Of a DNA stretch of 64,000 nucleotides, positions 12,881-24,220 are shown piece by piece. The first letter of the stretch is position 1. Each line of letters begins with the position of its first letter. The stretch comes from Eurosta solidaginis (lineage: Eukaryota; Arthropoda; Insecta; Diptera; Tephritidae). The notes beneath the pieces are model-generated. The model saw nothing but the letters and a program-made list of their open reading frames with translations. It was not told the DNA's origin and did no database searches. The DNA is taken from assembly GCF_040869045.1 (NCBI RefSeq), contig NC_090321.1, positions 136,329,689 through 136,393,688 on the forward strand, in the 5' to 3' direction. Both the position numbers and the translations under genes were made by a program.

Positions 12881-14023
12881 TACATATATGAACATGTGAA
12901 CACATAATATGTACAATAGGGTGTCCCTTATATGAACGAAATATTTTGTTTTGCAATTATCAAAACGCATACCCCCTAATTCTGTTAGTATACAAATCTA
13001 TGCTTAAATAACAAATATTAACTTTCCACGTAAGTTTTAACCCGTGCCGACCGGACCTCAAAAGTAGCAGTTTTTGTCTTCATCTAGTAGCTGGGTTAAC
13101 GAAAATGTTTATTAATTTGTTTAAAGATGCTATTAGAATTTTGTATTAAATATTGTTTAATTTAAGTATTATTAATAGAATTACTCAGGACACTTTCTTT
13201 TTAAAGTTTGTTTTTTGCAATCTGGATAAATATTTCTATGTTCTTACACACAGCGTAAAAGGAACTGCTTTTGTTCCAAACCATGAAAGTCTTGCATAAG
13301 TTTAACAGCTCTTTCAGCTGTGTCATTAACCGCTTTTAAGCTTAAAATCTTCTTTTTTCCTTCTACATAGGCTACATTTTCTTCCCACGAAGATATATTT
13401 TCCTGAAGGAAACTGCATTCAACTTTTAACCTCGAAAATATATTTTTGCTTCTAATAGTAATGAAATCGCTCAAAGATTTTTCTAAAACAAGAACAAAAG
13501 TTTAGCATTTAGTAAATAGTGAGCACAGCTTAAAAAAGATATTAATTAATATTTACCATATAAAGATATAGACGTTTCATCCTTCGATGTAACGTATCTC
13601 TTTCTGGAATCACCAAAGCTTTCTCTTCTTAAGTTAATTACAATGTTGTTCTTGGTTTGTTCATCAACGTCGTCGTCAAAAATTGATAGCAGGGTTATTT
13701 CTTCTGATAAATACCACAGGTGTTGACTGAATATTCCTAAAGCTGCTTTGGAAATCAACTTGTCGACTCTTTCGTAATCCTTCAGGGTCTTTAGAAAGAG
13801 TAAGTCTTGATTCGGCGCTTTTACTCCTAAACTGCATCTTAGCAAGGGCTTAACATAAACTGTCACAATGAATAAAGAAATATTTCTAAGCGCTTGTTCG
13901 TCCTTGACGTTCATTTTTAATTGAGACTGCAACAACCACATCTTTAAAGAGTAAATAACTCTTGCCATCCATTGTGCTTGATGAAATGCACCTGGCAGTT
14001 TGATTTTAATTTTATTATCCGAG

Positions 14024-14288
14024 TTTACTTTTTGTATGAGTTAAGCGGGGATTACCCGTATTGCTTTAAATGTATGAAAACATTTATTTGAAGCAATTTT
14101 TAATTTTATAATTTATTTAATAATTTGGGAAACATTTAAACAACGTGACATCAGGACGGACAAGGCGACAGCTGTTTCGATTATACCTTGTAAATCTCTT
14201 CAAAGCCTTTTCTCACGGGAGTGGGATTTGAACCCGCACTCCTACGATGGTTGAAGTGTTACAAACGCATTCAGCCACGTCATGCCTT
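14024..14288 (-). mobile_element. tRNA-derived SINE (type 2), inserted in the transposase-like gene
   Basis: On the minus strand the head reads GACGTGGCTGAATGCG (A-box-like) and, about 40 bases on, GGGTTCAAATCCCACTCCC, a perfect pol III B box within a T-arm-like stem. A body of about 180 bp follows, ending in CCCCGCTTAACTCATACAAA. It interrupts the transposase reading between LIELAIFF and KLPGAFHQAQ. The last 95 bp of this body are repeated directly at 14493-14587. A shorter related piece lies at 20308-20360. I do not call it a tRNA gene, because the sequence after the T arm runs straight into the repeat body. Confidence 0.7.
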
Positions 14289-14492
14289 AGATGTTGTAAA
14301 GTTTTTCCCAATTGCCTCCTGCATATTTATTCTTTATTCTTGCATACTTTATTCTTTTACACACTACATTCTTCGTATGTAATTATGTGTTAAAGTTATG
14401 CTTTGTGGTATGGCGGTTTCAAAGAAACTGGTATTGTTGCTGTTTTTGTTCTATTTTATAGAACTACAACGAATTAACCAATGTTGTCTATT

Positions 14493-14587
14493 TGTATGAG
14501 TTAAGCGGGGATTGCCCGTATTGCTTTAAATGTATGAAAACATTTATTTGAAGCAATTTTTTAATTTTATAATTTATTTAATAATTC
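14493..14587 (-). repeat. Duplicated SINE tail
   Basis: This stretch matches 14029-14124 almost base for base (GTATGAGTTAAGCGGGGATT, ATTGCTTTAAATGTATGAAA, AATTTATTTAATAATT). It marks the right boundary of the insertion in the transposase-like gene. It may be the tail of a second SINE copy or a duplication made at insertion. Confidence 0.75.
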
Positions 14588-16285
14588 CTCCCAAAAAAAA
14601 AAAAATAGCTAGTTCAATCAGATCCCGATAATCATCTCGTGAAATTGACTTCTCCAGTTCGTTGTAATAAAACTCCACCAATTCACTTATCGTCGTCTCA
14701 CAAAAATGTTGTTTTACGAAATTAGCGCAGGATTCAATAGCATTAGGATTAATATTCTTCCAGTTACCTTTGAACTTTTTAAATAGCGGAATCTCGGGAC
14801 TGGTACTGTCCTCTTGGATTTTATTTTTAAATACACTTTTGAGCACAAGTTCAAAACATGATGACGACAAGCAAAGAGTAACAATTCTCTTTCTAATGCT
14901 TGCTCCAAAAGCACACAAGCTCCATTCAAGTGACCTGTATTCGACGCTGTCGTATCACAGCACATTATTTGTACCTTCTCATTAAGATTCCAATCATTGA
15001 ACGCATTTAGTAATGCATTTGCTTGATCTTTGCCGGAAGAGCTTTCTAATTTCGGGACTGCAAGAATTTGTTCTTTCTTTTGAAATGAAATAATTATTGG
15101 CAAGCGTTCTTCTTTAGGGCTTTTTATGTTGAGACTAGGTAACAGTTTTCCATCCCAATGGACAGCAACAACTTCGGGCATGTTATTCTAAAAATCAGAT
15201 TTAATGGATTCTGCTCTATATTTTCTCATTTGCGTTCGAATGCGTTGAATAGAGGATTTGTTGATTGGGTAATGATCACAATTAAGACCTAGAGGTTCCA
15301 CTACAGCTTGAACTACATAAACAGAATCTCGAATGCTAAGTTGACATCTGTCTAAAGTCGCGACCAATTTTGGCGTGACAAAATTTTTTTCTTCCTCTAC
15401 TGCACTTCAAAACTAATTGATTGAGAAGTGGAAGGAGTCGGTTCGTTCAGACTTTCTTCAGAGCTTGCAGATTGGTCATATAATTATGTAAGTGTCATAT
15501 CCTTCTTAGCAGCAGCAGATGTCGGCAAGCCCTCTGAGAGCATTTGTTTTAATTTATATTTCACTTTTGCTAATTCTCTAAGCCTTGCCTTTTCTTCAAT
15601 TACAGCCAATTTTTTGTCTATATCCATTAAGCAACCTGGGCGCCCTCGCTCTCTCTGTTTTTGTAAGAATATTTTATCTTCTTCTATTTTAATTATGTTA
15701 AGAGCATCAGCGTGGGCGATATCGAATAAATTATCCAAATCCTGTTGAAAATATTCCTCGCGACGTTTATAAAAATCCAGTATCTTCTTGCAATTTTTTG
15801 CAACTCTCGCCAGAATTGATAAAGATCCACAATTTTCTTAACACAATTAGGAAAAGTTTCGGTGGGTATTCTAGCCTTTTCCCAGAATATAATGCACTCC
15901 CAGGCCACAAGATTTGCACTTTCACTAATACTTAGCTTTATTTCGCGAATATTGAAAAACAGAACCGCAAGAATTTGACGACGGTATTTTGCACCTGTTA
16001 TTTGGTGATTAATCACACCCACCAGAAATATACTATATTTATTGCTTCTTAGTTCCACTGACATTTTCGAAATGAAAAACTATCCGCGCTATTTACTCTA
16101 CAACTCAAAACTAATACTGCGTGCCCATCTTATTTGAACGAACGAATATAGACATTTTTTTCTATTATTGGGAAACCCCACCAAATCTGTTTATCCAGTA
16201 TTTTCAAATCTTTTTATTTGCAAAAAGCTAGCGCATTTACGTTGTTGCGCTAATACAGAAGGTGGCGCCACTGCCGCCCAAACTT

Positions 16286-16435
16286 CCCCGTGTTCCAGTG
16301 GACAGTGATCCAGATCCGGATAAACATTTAACTCGAAAATGCAATAACAATGTGATCCCTATGGATCAATTTGCTGTTGCATTTGAATGTTAAATTTTTA
16401 TCGAGATCTGGATCATTGTCCATTGGAACACGGGG
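16286..16435. mobile_element. 150-bp MITE with 31-bp inverted ends
   Basis: The left end CCCCGTGTTCCAGTGGACAG and the reverse-complemented right end CCCCGTGTTCCAATGGACAA match over about 31 bp with two differences, and the palindrome extends inward with further mismatches. CTT flanks both ends (16283-16285 and 16436-16438), a possible 3-bp duplication as made by PIF/Harbinger or CACTA types. No coding content. Confidence 0.75.
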
Positions 16436-16666
16436 CTTGACATAATTGCACCAATAAGCTAAAATCCCTCCCATTTTTTTATTTCTAAACAATAATATTT
16501 TTAAATTTTATAGAGTAACTTATTGCTGTCCAGGCTAAGTATATTAATAAAAAAATATATTAACAAAACCCCTTTGTGTTTCACTTTTATGATATGATCT
16601 CATTAAATTTGACCTAAATGCTGAAAATTCGCTAAAAAAATATACATACGCATAATACTAATATAA

Positions 16667-17273
16667 TGTAACGAATTTACTGCAATTCCCCTCATTTGCA
16701 ATTTTTGCTAACTTTCGTATCGCTGAACTGTTGAATAAATAACTCCAATATTGAATAATGGAAAAAGGACCTTTATTAAAGTACTTCACAATAACACTTA
16801 TATTCTGCAACTAGCTTGCTTAATAACCAAACTGACTGATAGCTTAAATGAAACTGATCTATTGCCCGACAGATAGCGTGCTTAACTGAAACTGCTTCTA
16901 GCGCCTCTACCGCTGGTGCTTTTATACTCCGTGATTTCCTCGTGGCATCTTCTAGGCGCTTCCAGAATTTACCTAGTTACCGCCATACAATTGTAACTAC
17001 AGGTGCACTTATATAGCTTCTCATATGCGTGTATTTATGAGCGACACTTCCACAATTACAATTGCATACTTTTGGGAGCATCTCAGATAAGATATCTGCA
17101 TGCGTTTGTGCATCTCGTCTCTGCTGCGTGTACGTACATATGTGTAGACATAATGATTTATTCGTTAACGTACATACAAGTGTAGCAGCTTGCTTCATTG
17201 TTGTTGTGACTTTATTTACTTAGTATCAGATTAGTGATGGGAGTATCACTTAGTGTCACTAATATTCGTCACA
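16667..17273 (-). mobile_element. Solo LTR of a Ty3/gypsy-type retrotransposon, 607 bp
   Basis: The segment begins TGTAACGAAT and ends ATTCGTCACA, which are TG...CA termini with short inverted ends. It is flanked on both sides by ATAA (16663-16666, 17274-17277), a 4-bp target duplication. On the minus strand it holds a TATA-like GAGTATAAAAGC (about 16919-16930) followed by a transcribed-region-like stretch with AATAAAGG (about 16775-16782). It then ends in GTTATTTATTCAACAGTT and related sequence, the layout of insect gypsy/errantivirus LTRs. No internal domain or primer-binding site adjoins it, so this is probably the product of LTR-LTR recombination. It is antisense to RyR. Confidence 0.75.
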
Positions 17274-18057
17274 ATAAGATATATTGAAATAAGATTTTAA
17301 GGGGTAGTCTCTGGCTTTGGTTTCATATCTTATCTGCGACATAAAGGAGAGTAATTATTCGCAGATTTTTCCGAAAAAGTGAAGTAAAATTTTAAAAAAT
17401 GATCAAAAATATGTGGCGTTGCAGTGCAAAAAAATCCGGCTTAACCTTAAAGTCATGAACTATGCGTAGAAATTTCATTGCAAAATAGAATGTTTTTTGG
17501 AATCATTTCAAATGAAGCTTAGTAAGTCCTACTTTAGTTTAATAGTTTAAGAGATATGAGCAAAAACAATGTGCGATTGTAGCAGTGAAAAATGTCGGCT
17601 ATATGTAAACAATTATATGTGTTTTGAGGGGCAGTGTGGACCCGGGCAAGTCGGGCGTGTACGTCGCACATAAAAAGGAAAGAAAAAACCGAGTTAGTGT
17701 CACACAATAACAATTTTTAATCACTATATTAAAGGGGAACAACTCTTCGCTTTATTTATTGAAAGGGTTTAATTACTTGAAATACAAAGGGCCCTTGGCA
17801 CATTTAAATTCCGGCAAGTGATTAATTGCAAATCTAAATTAAATGACAATTGCAAGTGTTAAATTGTAAAAATATATATAAACTCACAAAGCAGAGAATT
17901 AATTATATGCACACTTCACTATGCACTTGGCAATTCGAATATAGTTATTTGCAATATTGATTCACGAAAAAAGGTTTGAATAAATGCACAGATAATAAAA
18001 TTAGTTACTTGCAATACATATTTTGTTGTTATTGTATTGTTGTTATTTGTTTTCTTT

Positions 18058-19190
18058 CTTCTATTCTAATTGAAAAATTTTTCAATTAAGAACAAATTTA
18101 TCATAACAATAACAATGATAAAATATTATTGTTAGGCCTTGAGCTCGATTCGAACCCGCGATCTTACAAATCAGTAGGCCGATATAACACCAAAAATTGT
18201 TAATACATCCCAGAGCACGGGGAAAAAGCGTCAATAAAATATGACACTATGGCAGCATTGCCATCAAACAAGTCCAATTTTTACATACATTCTGCAACAG
18301 ATGTCGCAGTGTTGTGAATATCAATTGGCACGAACCAGAATAGAAGTAGGATCAATGAAGACAAACAAAAAACCCCTGTGATGAGAGAGTGGGGTTCCAC
18401 TTGTGCGAGCACTGGGTATTTTTCTTTAAGAACTGGATGCGTCGAGCAATCACTGAGGACCTGCTTGTGCTTTTTTGCTGGGATCCGTACGATATGTCGA
18501 AAAAAAAATTGTCGAAACACAAAAGGCCGAATCGTTAAAAACCTCTTTATACAGAAAATTTTTTATCAAATTAAAAAATGTCGAAAAAAGAAAAATGACC
18601 GAAAATGCCCGAAAAAAAGTCGAAATTGGTATAATTAAAGCAAAACTCCAAAAACAAAATTTTAAGGCAGTGTTTTATTAGATCGCTAGTTTGAATCGAG
18701 CTCAAGACCTAACAATAATTATTTGATCATTATTATTATTATGATAAATTTTTTCTTAATTGAAGAAATTTTAAATTAGAATATATGAAAGAAAAAAATG
18801 TTTAATACATCCCAGAGCACGAGGAAAACGTGTTAATAAAATATGACACTATGGCATCATTGCCATGAAACAAGTCCAATTTTCGCATCTATTCTGCAAC
18901 AGATGTCGCAGTGCTGTGAATATAAATTGGCAAGAAAGAAATAATGAAGACAAAAAAACAACCACTGTGATAGCTGAATGGTTATAGCAGAGGCGCTTAA
19001 ACGTTGCCGGTGAAGGAATTTAGCAGTTCCTGAAATGGATCTATACAAAGAGCTTTGGCAGTTGTCTAAATTTTTTCTTTCTTCTATTCTAATTTAAAAA
19101 ATTTTCAATTAAGAAAAAATGTATCATAACAATAACAATGATAAAAAATTATTGTTAGGCCTTGAGCTCGATTCGAACCCGCGATGTTAA
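18058..19190. repeat. Cluster of tRNA-like repeats, two direct units and three arms
   Basis: A segment of about 110 bp containing AACAATAACAATGATAAAA and GGCCTTGAGCTCGATTCGAA occurs at 18058-18166 and 19079-19188 in the same direction and inverted at about 18683-18793. Its reverse complement carries a pol III B-box-like GGGTTCGAATC. Between the arms a second unit occurs twice directly, at 18201-18382 and 18801-18976 (CATCCCAGAGCACG, ATATGACACTATGGCA, TTCTGCAACAGATGTCGCAG). At 18970-19000 TAGCTGAATGGTTATAGCAG resembles a tRNA A-box region. I read this as rearranged SINE copies. Related, diverged material lies at 21805-22330. Confidence 0.6.
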
Positions 19191-19915
19191 TTGCAATATT
19201 GATTCGAAATGCAAATTATTAAAATATTGAAAATTGTTGGCTTAGATTACTCACCTGTGAGATAGCTGCTGGCGCTCGAACGTTCTAAAACAGAAGAAGG
19301 AGTCAAGCACGCGAAAAAGTCCGCGGCACCTGACGATAGCTAACTTTCGTTCAGTTTTTCCCATTCAAAGTTTGCTCTCGGCTGGTGTTAGCCGTTACCG
19401 GTATTAATAATAAAATAACTAATGTGCGTTAGGGTGGTCCGAAAATATTTAGGCTGGTGGCCTAAACACTATGATATTTCCTGAAGGTCTTATACCTAAC
19501 CATTCAATCGGAATTTCTTTTTCAAAACACTCATTCAACTAGCTAATCAGGAGAAGTGTGGAAAAATAGGTTTAAGAATTCTTATATCTATAATTTTTCC
19601 ACTTCTGAACCACTGTGATGCTAGAAACGTGTGAAACCCCTACGTGTAGGAGGAAAATGCATTCTGTTGACAACTTTTGATATCACTATGTTGACAAATA
19701 AAATCGCGGTAGATCTGCCATTTGTAATTGCTATTCTGGTTACCCATTTTCTTGTACATAAAAAAATCATGAATATTGACGTATATGATATAAAGAGTAC
19801 ATACATGCTTATTTTAGCATTTAACATTTTTGAGCATAGAATTCGAAGACGTGTTTATGCTGGGCGCATTTTCGAAAATACCATATCCTTTTTGTTTACA
19901 TTGTAAACTTTTGAA

Positions 19916-20170
19916 CATTGTGGATAAAACAAGTGTGATAAATTCTGCATAGACGTCAAAACTACAAATGGAATGGATTACCTGATTTTTAATTGACTAT
20001 CGCTGTTTCATTCTGTATATCTTTCTATCACCCGCTGAAGATAGCCGGCCCTATGCGCCGCCATATTGAACATCCTGTCAAAACGCTGCCAAAATGCTGA
20101 AAAGTAGCCATATTGAACATCCTGTCAGGCAGTTGACGGATAAGATATCACACTTGTTTTATCCACAATC
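19916..20170. mobile_element. hAT-like MITE, 255 bp, 8-bp target duplication
   Basis: ATTGTGGATAAAACAAGTG at 19917 and its exact reverse complement ending at 20169 form a 24-bp perfect inverted repeat, with one mismatched base outside. CTTTTGAA flanks both sides (19908-19915, 20171-20178). Inside, GCCATATTGAACATCCTGTCA occurs twice (about 20068 and 20107). No coding content. The 8-bp duplication points to hAT transposition. Confidence 0.85.
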
Positions 20171-20307
20171 CTTTTGAATAATTAGCTTTATTTTGACAAC
20201 AAAAATAATAATAACATTATCCATTTATAAAACAATAAACAAACTTAATGCCCACAACAACCACCCACTAAAACCCTCCATTCACATCTTTGCAAACTTG
20301 AGTATTT

Positions 20308-20360
20308 TCTAATTTATTTAATAATTTGGGAAAAATCTAAACAACGTGACATCAGTATTT
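20308..20360 (-). repeat. Fragment of SINE type 2 tail
   Basis: AATTTATTTAATAATTTGGG followed by AACAACGTGACATCAG matches the body of the SINE near 14105-14150. Only about 50 bp remain. Confidence 0.65.
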
Positions 20361-20474
20361 TCTTTTGTCTAATATCTTTGTTATTAATCCGCTTTTCTCA
20401 ACAATAGATACATAAAATGAGATAAAACTGGGCCCGTATTATAGGGCACACACACTTAGTCAGAGTTTGGAGTC

Positions 20475-20900
20475 ACTTTCGTTTAGGTTAGGTTAGGTGG
20501 TAGCTGCCCTAATAAGGCGAACTCACTTGGTCAATATGAAGGTCTGTTGTGATACCACATGCAATAAAATAACGGCGACGTAGATATAGCTAATTAGAGA
20601 ATCCTTGGGTAGCATTGATAAAGCTCCGAATGATACCGATCTCAACTTTGGATAAATCCTCGGGTGATCCAAGTGAGTCGCGACCGGAGTATCTCCGCCT
20701 AGTTCTGGCAAAAGCTGGGCAATAAAGCGTAAAGTGATTTGGTGATTCCACCCCCCATACAGCCAGCAGAATGGAGTTTCCAGTATATTGAGATGTACCG
20801 CATGGATACCCATGGGACAGTACCCTGTCAGCACTCCAATGACCATTGGTAGATAAGCCTTAGTGAACACAATTATTTCAGCAGACCTCCTGTCATCCAC
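20475..20900 (-). pseudogene. LOA-type non-LTR 3' end
   Basis: The minus strand ends in a CCTAACCTAACC tail (20477-20495 on +: TAGGTTAGGTTAGG), like the full-length element at 45462-51512. Preceding it are frames with FTKAYLPMVIGVLTGYCPMG, IHAVHLNILETPFCW and, in another frame, CPAFARTRRRY and LGSPEDLSKVEIG, which resemble the region after RNase H in RNase H-bearing LOA/I-type elements. All upstream domains are missing, so this is a heavily 5'-truncated copy. The frame is broken at least once. Confidence 0.65.
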
Positions 20901-21605
20901 TCATTGGCTGACTCATGAAAATCACAATGAGTTTGCTTTGACGGCGAGTCAACACGTACACAGCTGACTCACGAGTGTGTTGACTCTATTAGGGTTTACG
21001 ATAAGTGACTGAAAACCATTTTCACTGAAACGTAACCTATGCAAATATCACACTATTTCTAAAAATTATAATAAGTTGTGGATCTAACGAGTGTCATTTG
21101 TCATTAAAACCATTGTGGTTTAAAAAATTTGTTTCGATCACGGATTGTAAAGCGGGCCATGTATTTAGCAGCTTCTGATTGCTACACACACTGCACCTAG
21201 TCGACTCAGTTCCGAACTAGTGCAGAATTATCTCATCATGAGACAGTACTAGTGTTAATTCTGTCCCCACGCAGTGCTATCAATTGACATATTGAGATGT
21301 CCTACGAAGTGGCAATTGTCGCACTTTGCAGATCTTTTGAACGCGTTCGTTACTAGTGCAGTCGTGGGTTCCGTTGCTGCCTTTGAGTAATTAATTTAAT
21401 TTTGTATAGCACAGACTTAAGCGCTGTTAGTACAAGTTTGGCAACCAACTCTCCTGCATCTGATTAACGCCAGTTCGGATGTAGTCATTAAATTCGTAGT
21501 TCGAAATTGGTGCTTTGCGAACTGTCCCCCATTTTCGCTGCAGGGTATGTTCTCCGTTTGTATGCAACCGCACTTTATTTATTATTGATTAAATATAGTT
21601 GGTAA

Positions 21606-21798
21606 CATGGCGGAACCATACAATGTGGTAGCATAGTGACATACCTACAAACACAAATAAAAGTTCCATGTACTTTGTTTTTGTAAATTCGATGGACTAA
21701 TGTCAAAATTGTACTGCGCCGCAAGTTGATGTATCAAATCAAATAAAAAAGTTTATAATCAGCTGTCCCGTGCTGCCACCTTGTATAGTTCCGCCATG
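21606..21798 (+). mobile_element. hAT-like MITE 'CATGGCGG', copy 1, 193 bp
   Basis: Terminal inverted repeats of about 28 bp (CATGGCGGAACCATACAATG; right end, reverse-complemented, CATGGCGGAACTATACAAGG) enclose about 137 bp. The octamer GTTGGTAA is exactly repeated at 21598-21605 and 21799-21806. The interior matches the copy at 24663-24856 in the opposite orientation. The flanks AAATATAG and AGAGGAATAGAAG also occur, without the MITE, at about 22026-22055, indicating the pre-insertion site. Confidence 0.93.
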
Positions 21799-21804
21799 GT
21801 TGGT

Positions 21805-22330
21805 AAAGAGGAATAGAAGCAAATAAAATAAAATTTTTCAATTATTGAAAAATTAAAAAAAGAATAATTATCATTAAAAAAAAGCACTGTTCTGGCCTTG
21901 AGCTCGAATCGAACCATGAATCCTTTATCAATAGGCCGATGAAAGAAAAAAGAAAAACAAACACTTGTTAATAAACCAATAGCACATGGGAATGTGAAAC
22001 AACAACAGATGGCGCAACGCTGATTAAATATAGTGAGTAAAGAGGAATAGAAGTAGCAATTTATTAGTCAAACAAACCATCGCTGTATAGCTAAATGGTT
22101 AGCGCAGCGTACCTAAAGTGTACTTATGATGAAGACTTAGCACCTTTCGAAATGGATCTATCTGCGCAGCTATGGTAGGTTGTCTGAAAAATTGTCTACT
22201 TACTATTCTAAAAACAAAATACAATTTTTCAATTATTGAAAAATTAAAAAAAAAAGAATAATTATGATTAAAAGAAAATATTTTTCTGGCCTTGAGCTCG
22301 AGTCGAACCTTGAATCCTATTACTAAGTAT
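21805..22330. repeat. tRNA-like SINE repeats, two partial units
   Basis: TTTTTCAATTATTGAAAAATT, then a run of A, then GGCCTTGAGCTCGAATCGAA occurs at about 21833-21915 and again at about 22227-22305, in the same direction. Between them TAGCTAAATGGTTAGCGCAG (about 22091) resembles a tRNA A-box half. The reverse complement of the GAGCTCGAATCGAA block is B-box-like. These are diverged relatives of the cluster at 18058-19190. Confidence 0.6.
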
Positions 22331-23850
22331 ATTCAGTGCTGCTCAAAATTGTTTATATTGAAGTGCAAATCACAAGACATGTACTAATTGTATATTTTTT
22401 TTTAAATAAAAATTAAATTTCAAATGTTCAGCTCAAAAGTTTGAATATGTCGATTCCATAAAACATTTCGTAAATCGCTGTATCATCACAATACTCAAGA
22501 GCAATTTAGTTTCTTTCCAAAATCCAGCACAACTTCAGTCAGCAGTAGTTGATATTTATTTCAGTTGTTGTTGTCATTAATATGACATTCAGATCAACTC
22601 CACCAACTTTTTTTTGATACATACATACGTGAATTATTATTGGAGATATAGCTTCGGAATTTTGGGGAAAAACTGGGTCTAAAAAGGGCGGAGCTTATTT
22701 CTTAAAATTTTGAATTGATGTTGCTGGCGACCCAAAAGTTAGTCCAAATACAATATTTGAACGAGTTGGCTTCATTAATATCTGATCTAGGTCGATGCAA
22801 AGTTTCAGCAACTGCTCGAGCATTAACACAGAAATGGTTTAGACCACGAAAAAGTACTTCAGGCTGGACCGGTGGAATTGAGCGCGAAACTCAAGCAATA
22901 CATAGGAAGCGGGATATTTGCGAAGTACTAAATTTTGCGACCCTGAGTCTCGAACATCTCAAAACGCGAAAATACGAATAAGGCGCATGCAAGTTTCCAA
23001 GTCTTATCTCAAATTCCGAGGTCAAACCCTAAAATGGCTAGAGTAATTTAAATTTTCTTAATGAATCACTTTGAATACAAATTTTTTTCAGTGCCATAAT
23101 ATTTTTGAATAATTTTTAGTAGTAAATTTTTTAGTGTAAATTTGTGTTTTATACCAAAGTGCTCGTTCATCATATGAAAGTTCCTTTCCTTTGCACTTTC
23201 ATTTGAAAATCAAGAACTTCCATATAAATTTTATTAACATGTGATACAAAAATGGAGGTAGTTCCACTTGCTTTGACTTTAGCCACTTGACTTTTGCGGG
23301 GACAATGAAATTTTCATGAAAATTTGGTTACTTTGTCGCGAAATGTAAAAACACAATCGTTTCTTGGCTTGGGAGTGTAGTGATTGGAAAATAAAATTTA
23401 AAGCAACTAAGAAGGTGGTGTTTTATGGAACAGGAAATGAACAACGAGTCAGCAAAATTCGATTATTTTTAACTTTCGATCTTATAAATTCATAAAAAAA
23501 GTAACAGAAGAAGCAGAAGAAAAGAACAAAGGACAATTGGTATTAGCGGTGAACACAAGGATGTTAGATCCTTCCTCCTCCTTTAAATACGAGATCGAAC
23601 CATACAGGAACTCAAGCAAGTTTGTAAAGGAATAAAATATCTAAAAGGTGGATTCAATGAAGACAAAGCTCTGCTCAAAAAGAAGCGACAACGGGTTCAA
23701 TGCGGATGATATCCCATTTCCAAAATAAGCAAAACTCGGTTCTAACAAGTTTCGATATCGCCCGGGAAAAATGTTTGGATGTTCCGAATAGGCGAATGCC
23801 TTCCAAATTGTATCTCAAGTACAAAACCACAAGTATATAACCAAGTCGTT
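22330..23850. other. Unresolved repeat-like stretch
   Basis: CAGTGCTGCTCAAAATTG at about 22337 looks like a Tc1-type terminal repeat, but I found no matching inverted end. A 267-base reading at 22715-22981 includes a possible helix-turn-helix (LGRCKVSATARAL) that would fit a Tc1 N-terminus, though the following residues do not match the family. The rest, to about 23850, shows no gene. Confidence 0.3.
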
Positions 23851-24220
23851 TTGCCGACAGCACTTGGGGTAAAGATAAAGAAACCACTTACAAAACAATT
23901 GGCCGACCGATCATGTGCTACGCGTCGCCGTCTGGTTGTCTTGTCTTAACAATACACACTGGAAAAGGCTGCCCTTTATCAATATACACTATCCAATCCT
24001 TGCAGAAAATGAAAGGAAACTACCAAGGGGACACGTGTCACCCTGGCCCAACTTCGTTCTGGTCGCAAAATTGAACAGGTTAAACTCTGACTTGTCCAGA
24101 ATCAACGCCTCTAACAGCAAATTCTCTGTGATCCATCACGCAGTACTGTTGACTAAACAACAAAATTGTGTAGGCATTGGGCGCTCATGTCGTTGACAAG
24201 ATTTTAACGGGGAAGCTTGA
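23850..24220 (+). pseudogene. Jockey-type fragment, C-terminal region
   Basis: Frames read STWGKDKETTYKTIGRPI, MCYASPSGC and then SPWPNFVLVAKLNRLNSDLS, matching the thumb and C-terminal regions of the copies at 29156-32500 and 60540-62160, with a large deletion between the two blocks. It ends near 24220. The sequence is too short and shifted to encode anything. Confidence 0.75.

Larger units (their letters stand above)
13244..16064 (-). pseudogene. Unclassified transposase-like gene, split by a SINE insertion
   Basis: Minus-strand frames form one protein of roughly 730 residues in order. It starts MSVELRSNKYSIFLVGV (16064), then NCVKKIVDLYQFWRELQK, DNLFDIAHADALNIIKIEED, QRERGRPGCLMDIDKKL, VVAVHWDGKLLPSL, VPKLESSSGKDQANALLNAF, VQIMCCDTTASNTGHLNGA, LLLFACRHH, FELVLKSVFKNKIQ, PEIPLFKKFKGNWKNINP, DDYRDLIELAIFF, then after the insertion KLPGAFHQAQWMARVIYSL, SQHLWYLSEEITLLSIFDDD and ESFGDSRKRYV. 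The Asp residues in HWDGK and CCDTTASNTG look like the first two acidic residues of an RNase H-fold transposase. I know similar proteins from insect genomes only as uncharacterised repeats. A frameshift near 14865 and the 0.56-kb insertion break it. No terminal repeats were found. Superfamily is open; a distant hAT-like fold is possible. Confidence 0.7.

Noticed and set aside
14209..14288. tRNA gene on the minus strand
   Set aside because: The A-box and B-box-like parts are good, but the sequence continues without a 3' acceptor/terminator into a repeat body found elsewhere, and it interrupts a transposase reading. A SINE head explains it better.
22715..22981. Tc1/mariner transposase N-terminus
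   Set aside because: Only a short helix-turn-helix-like stretch is suggestive; no DDE motif, no matching TIR pair.
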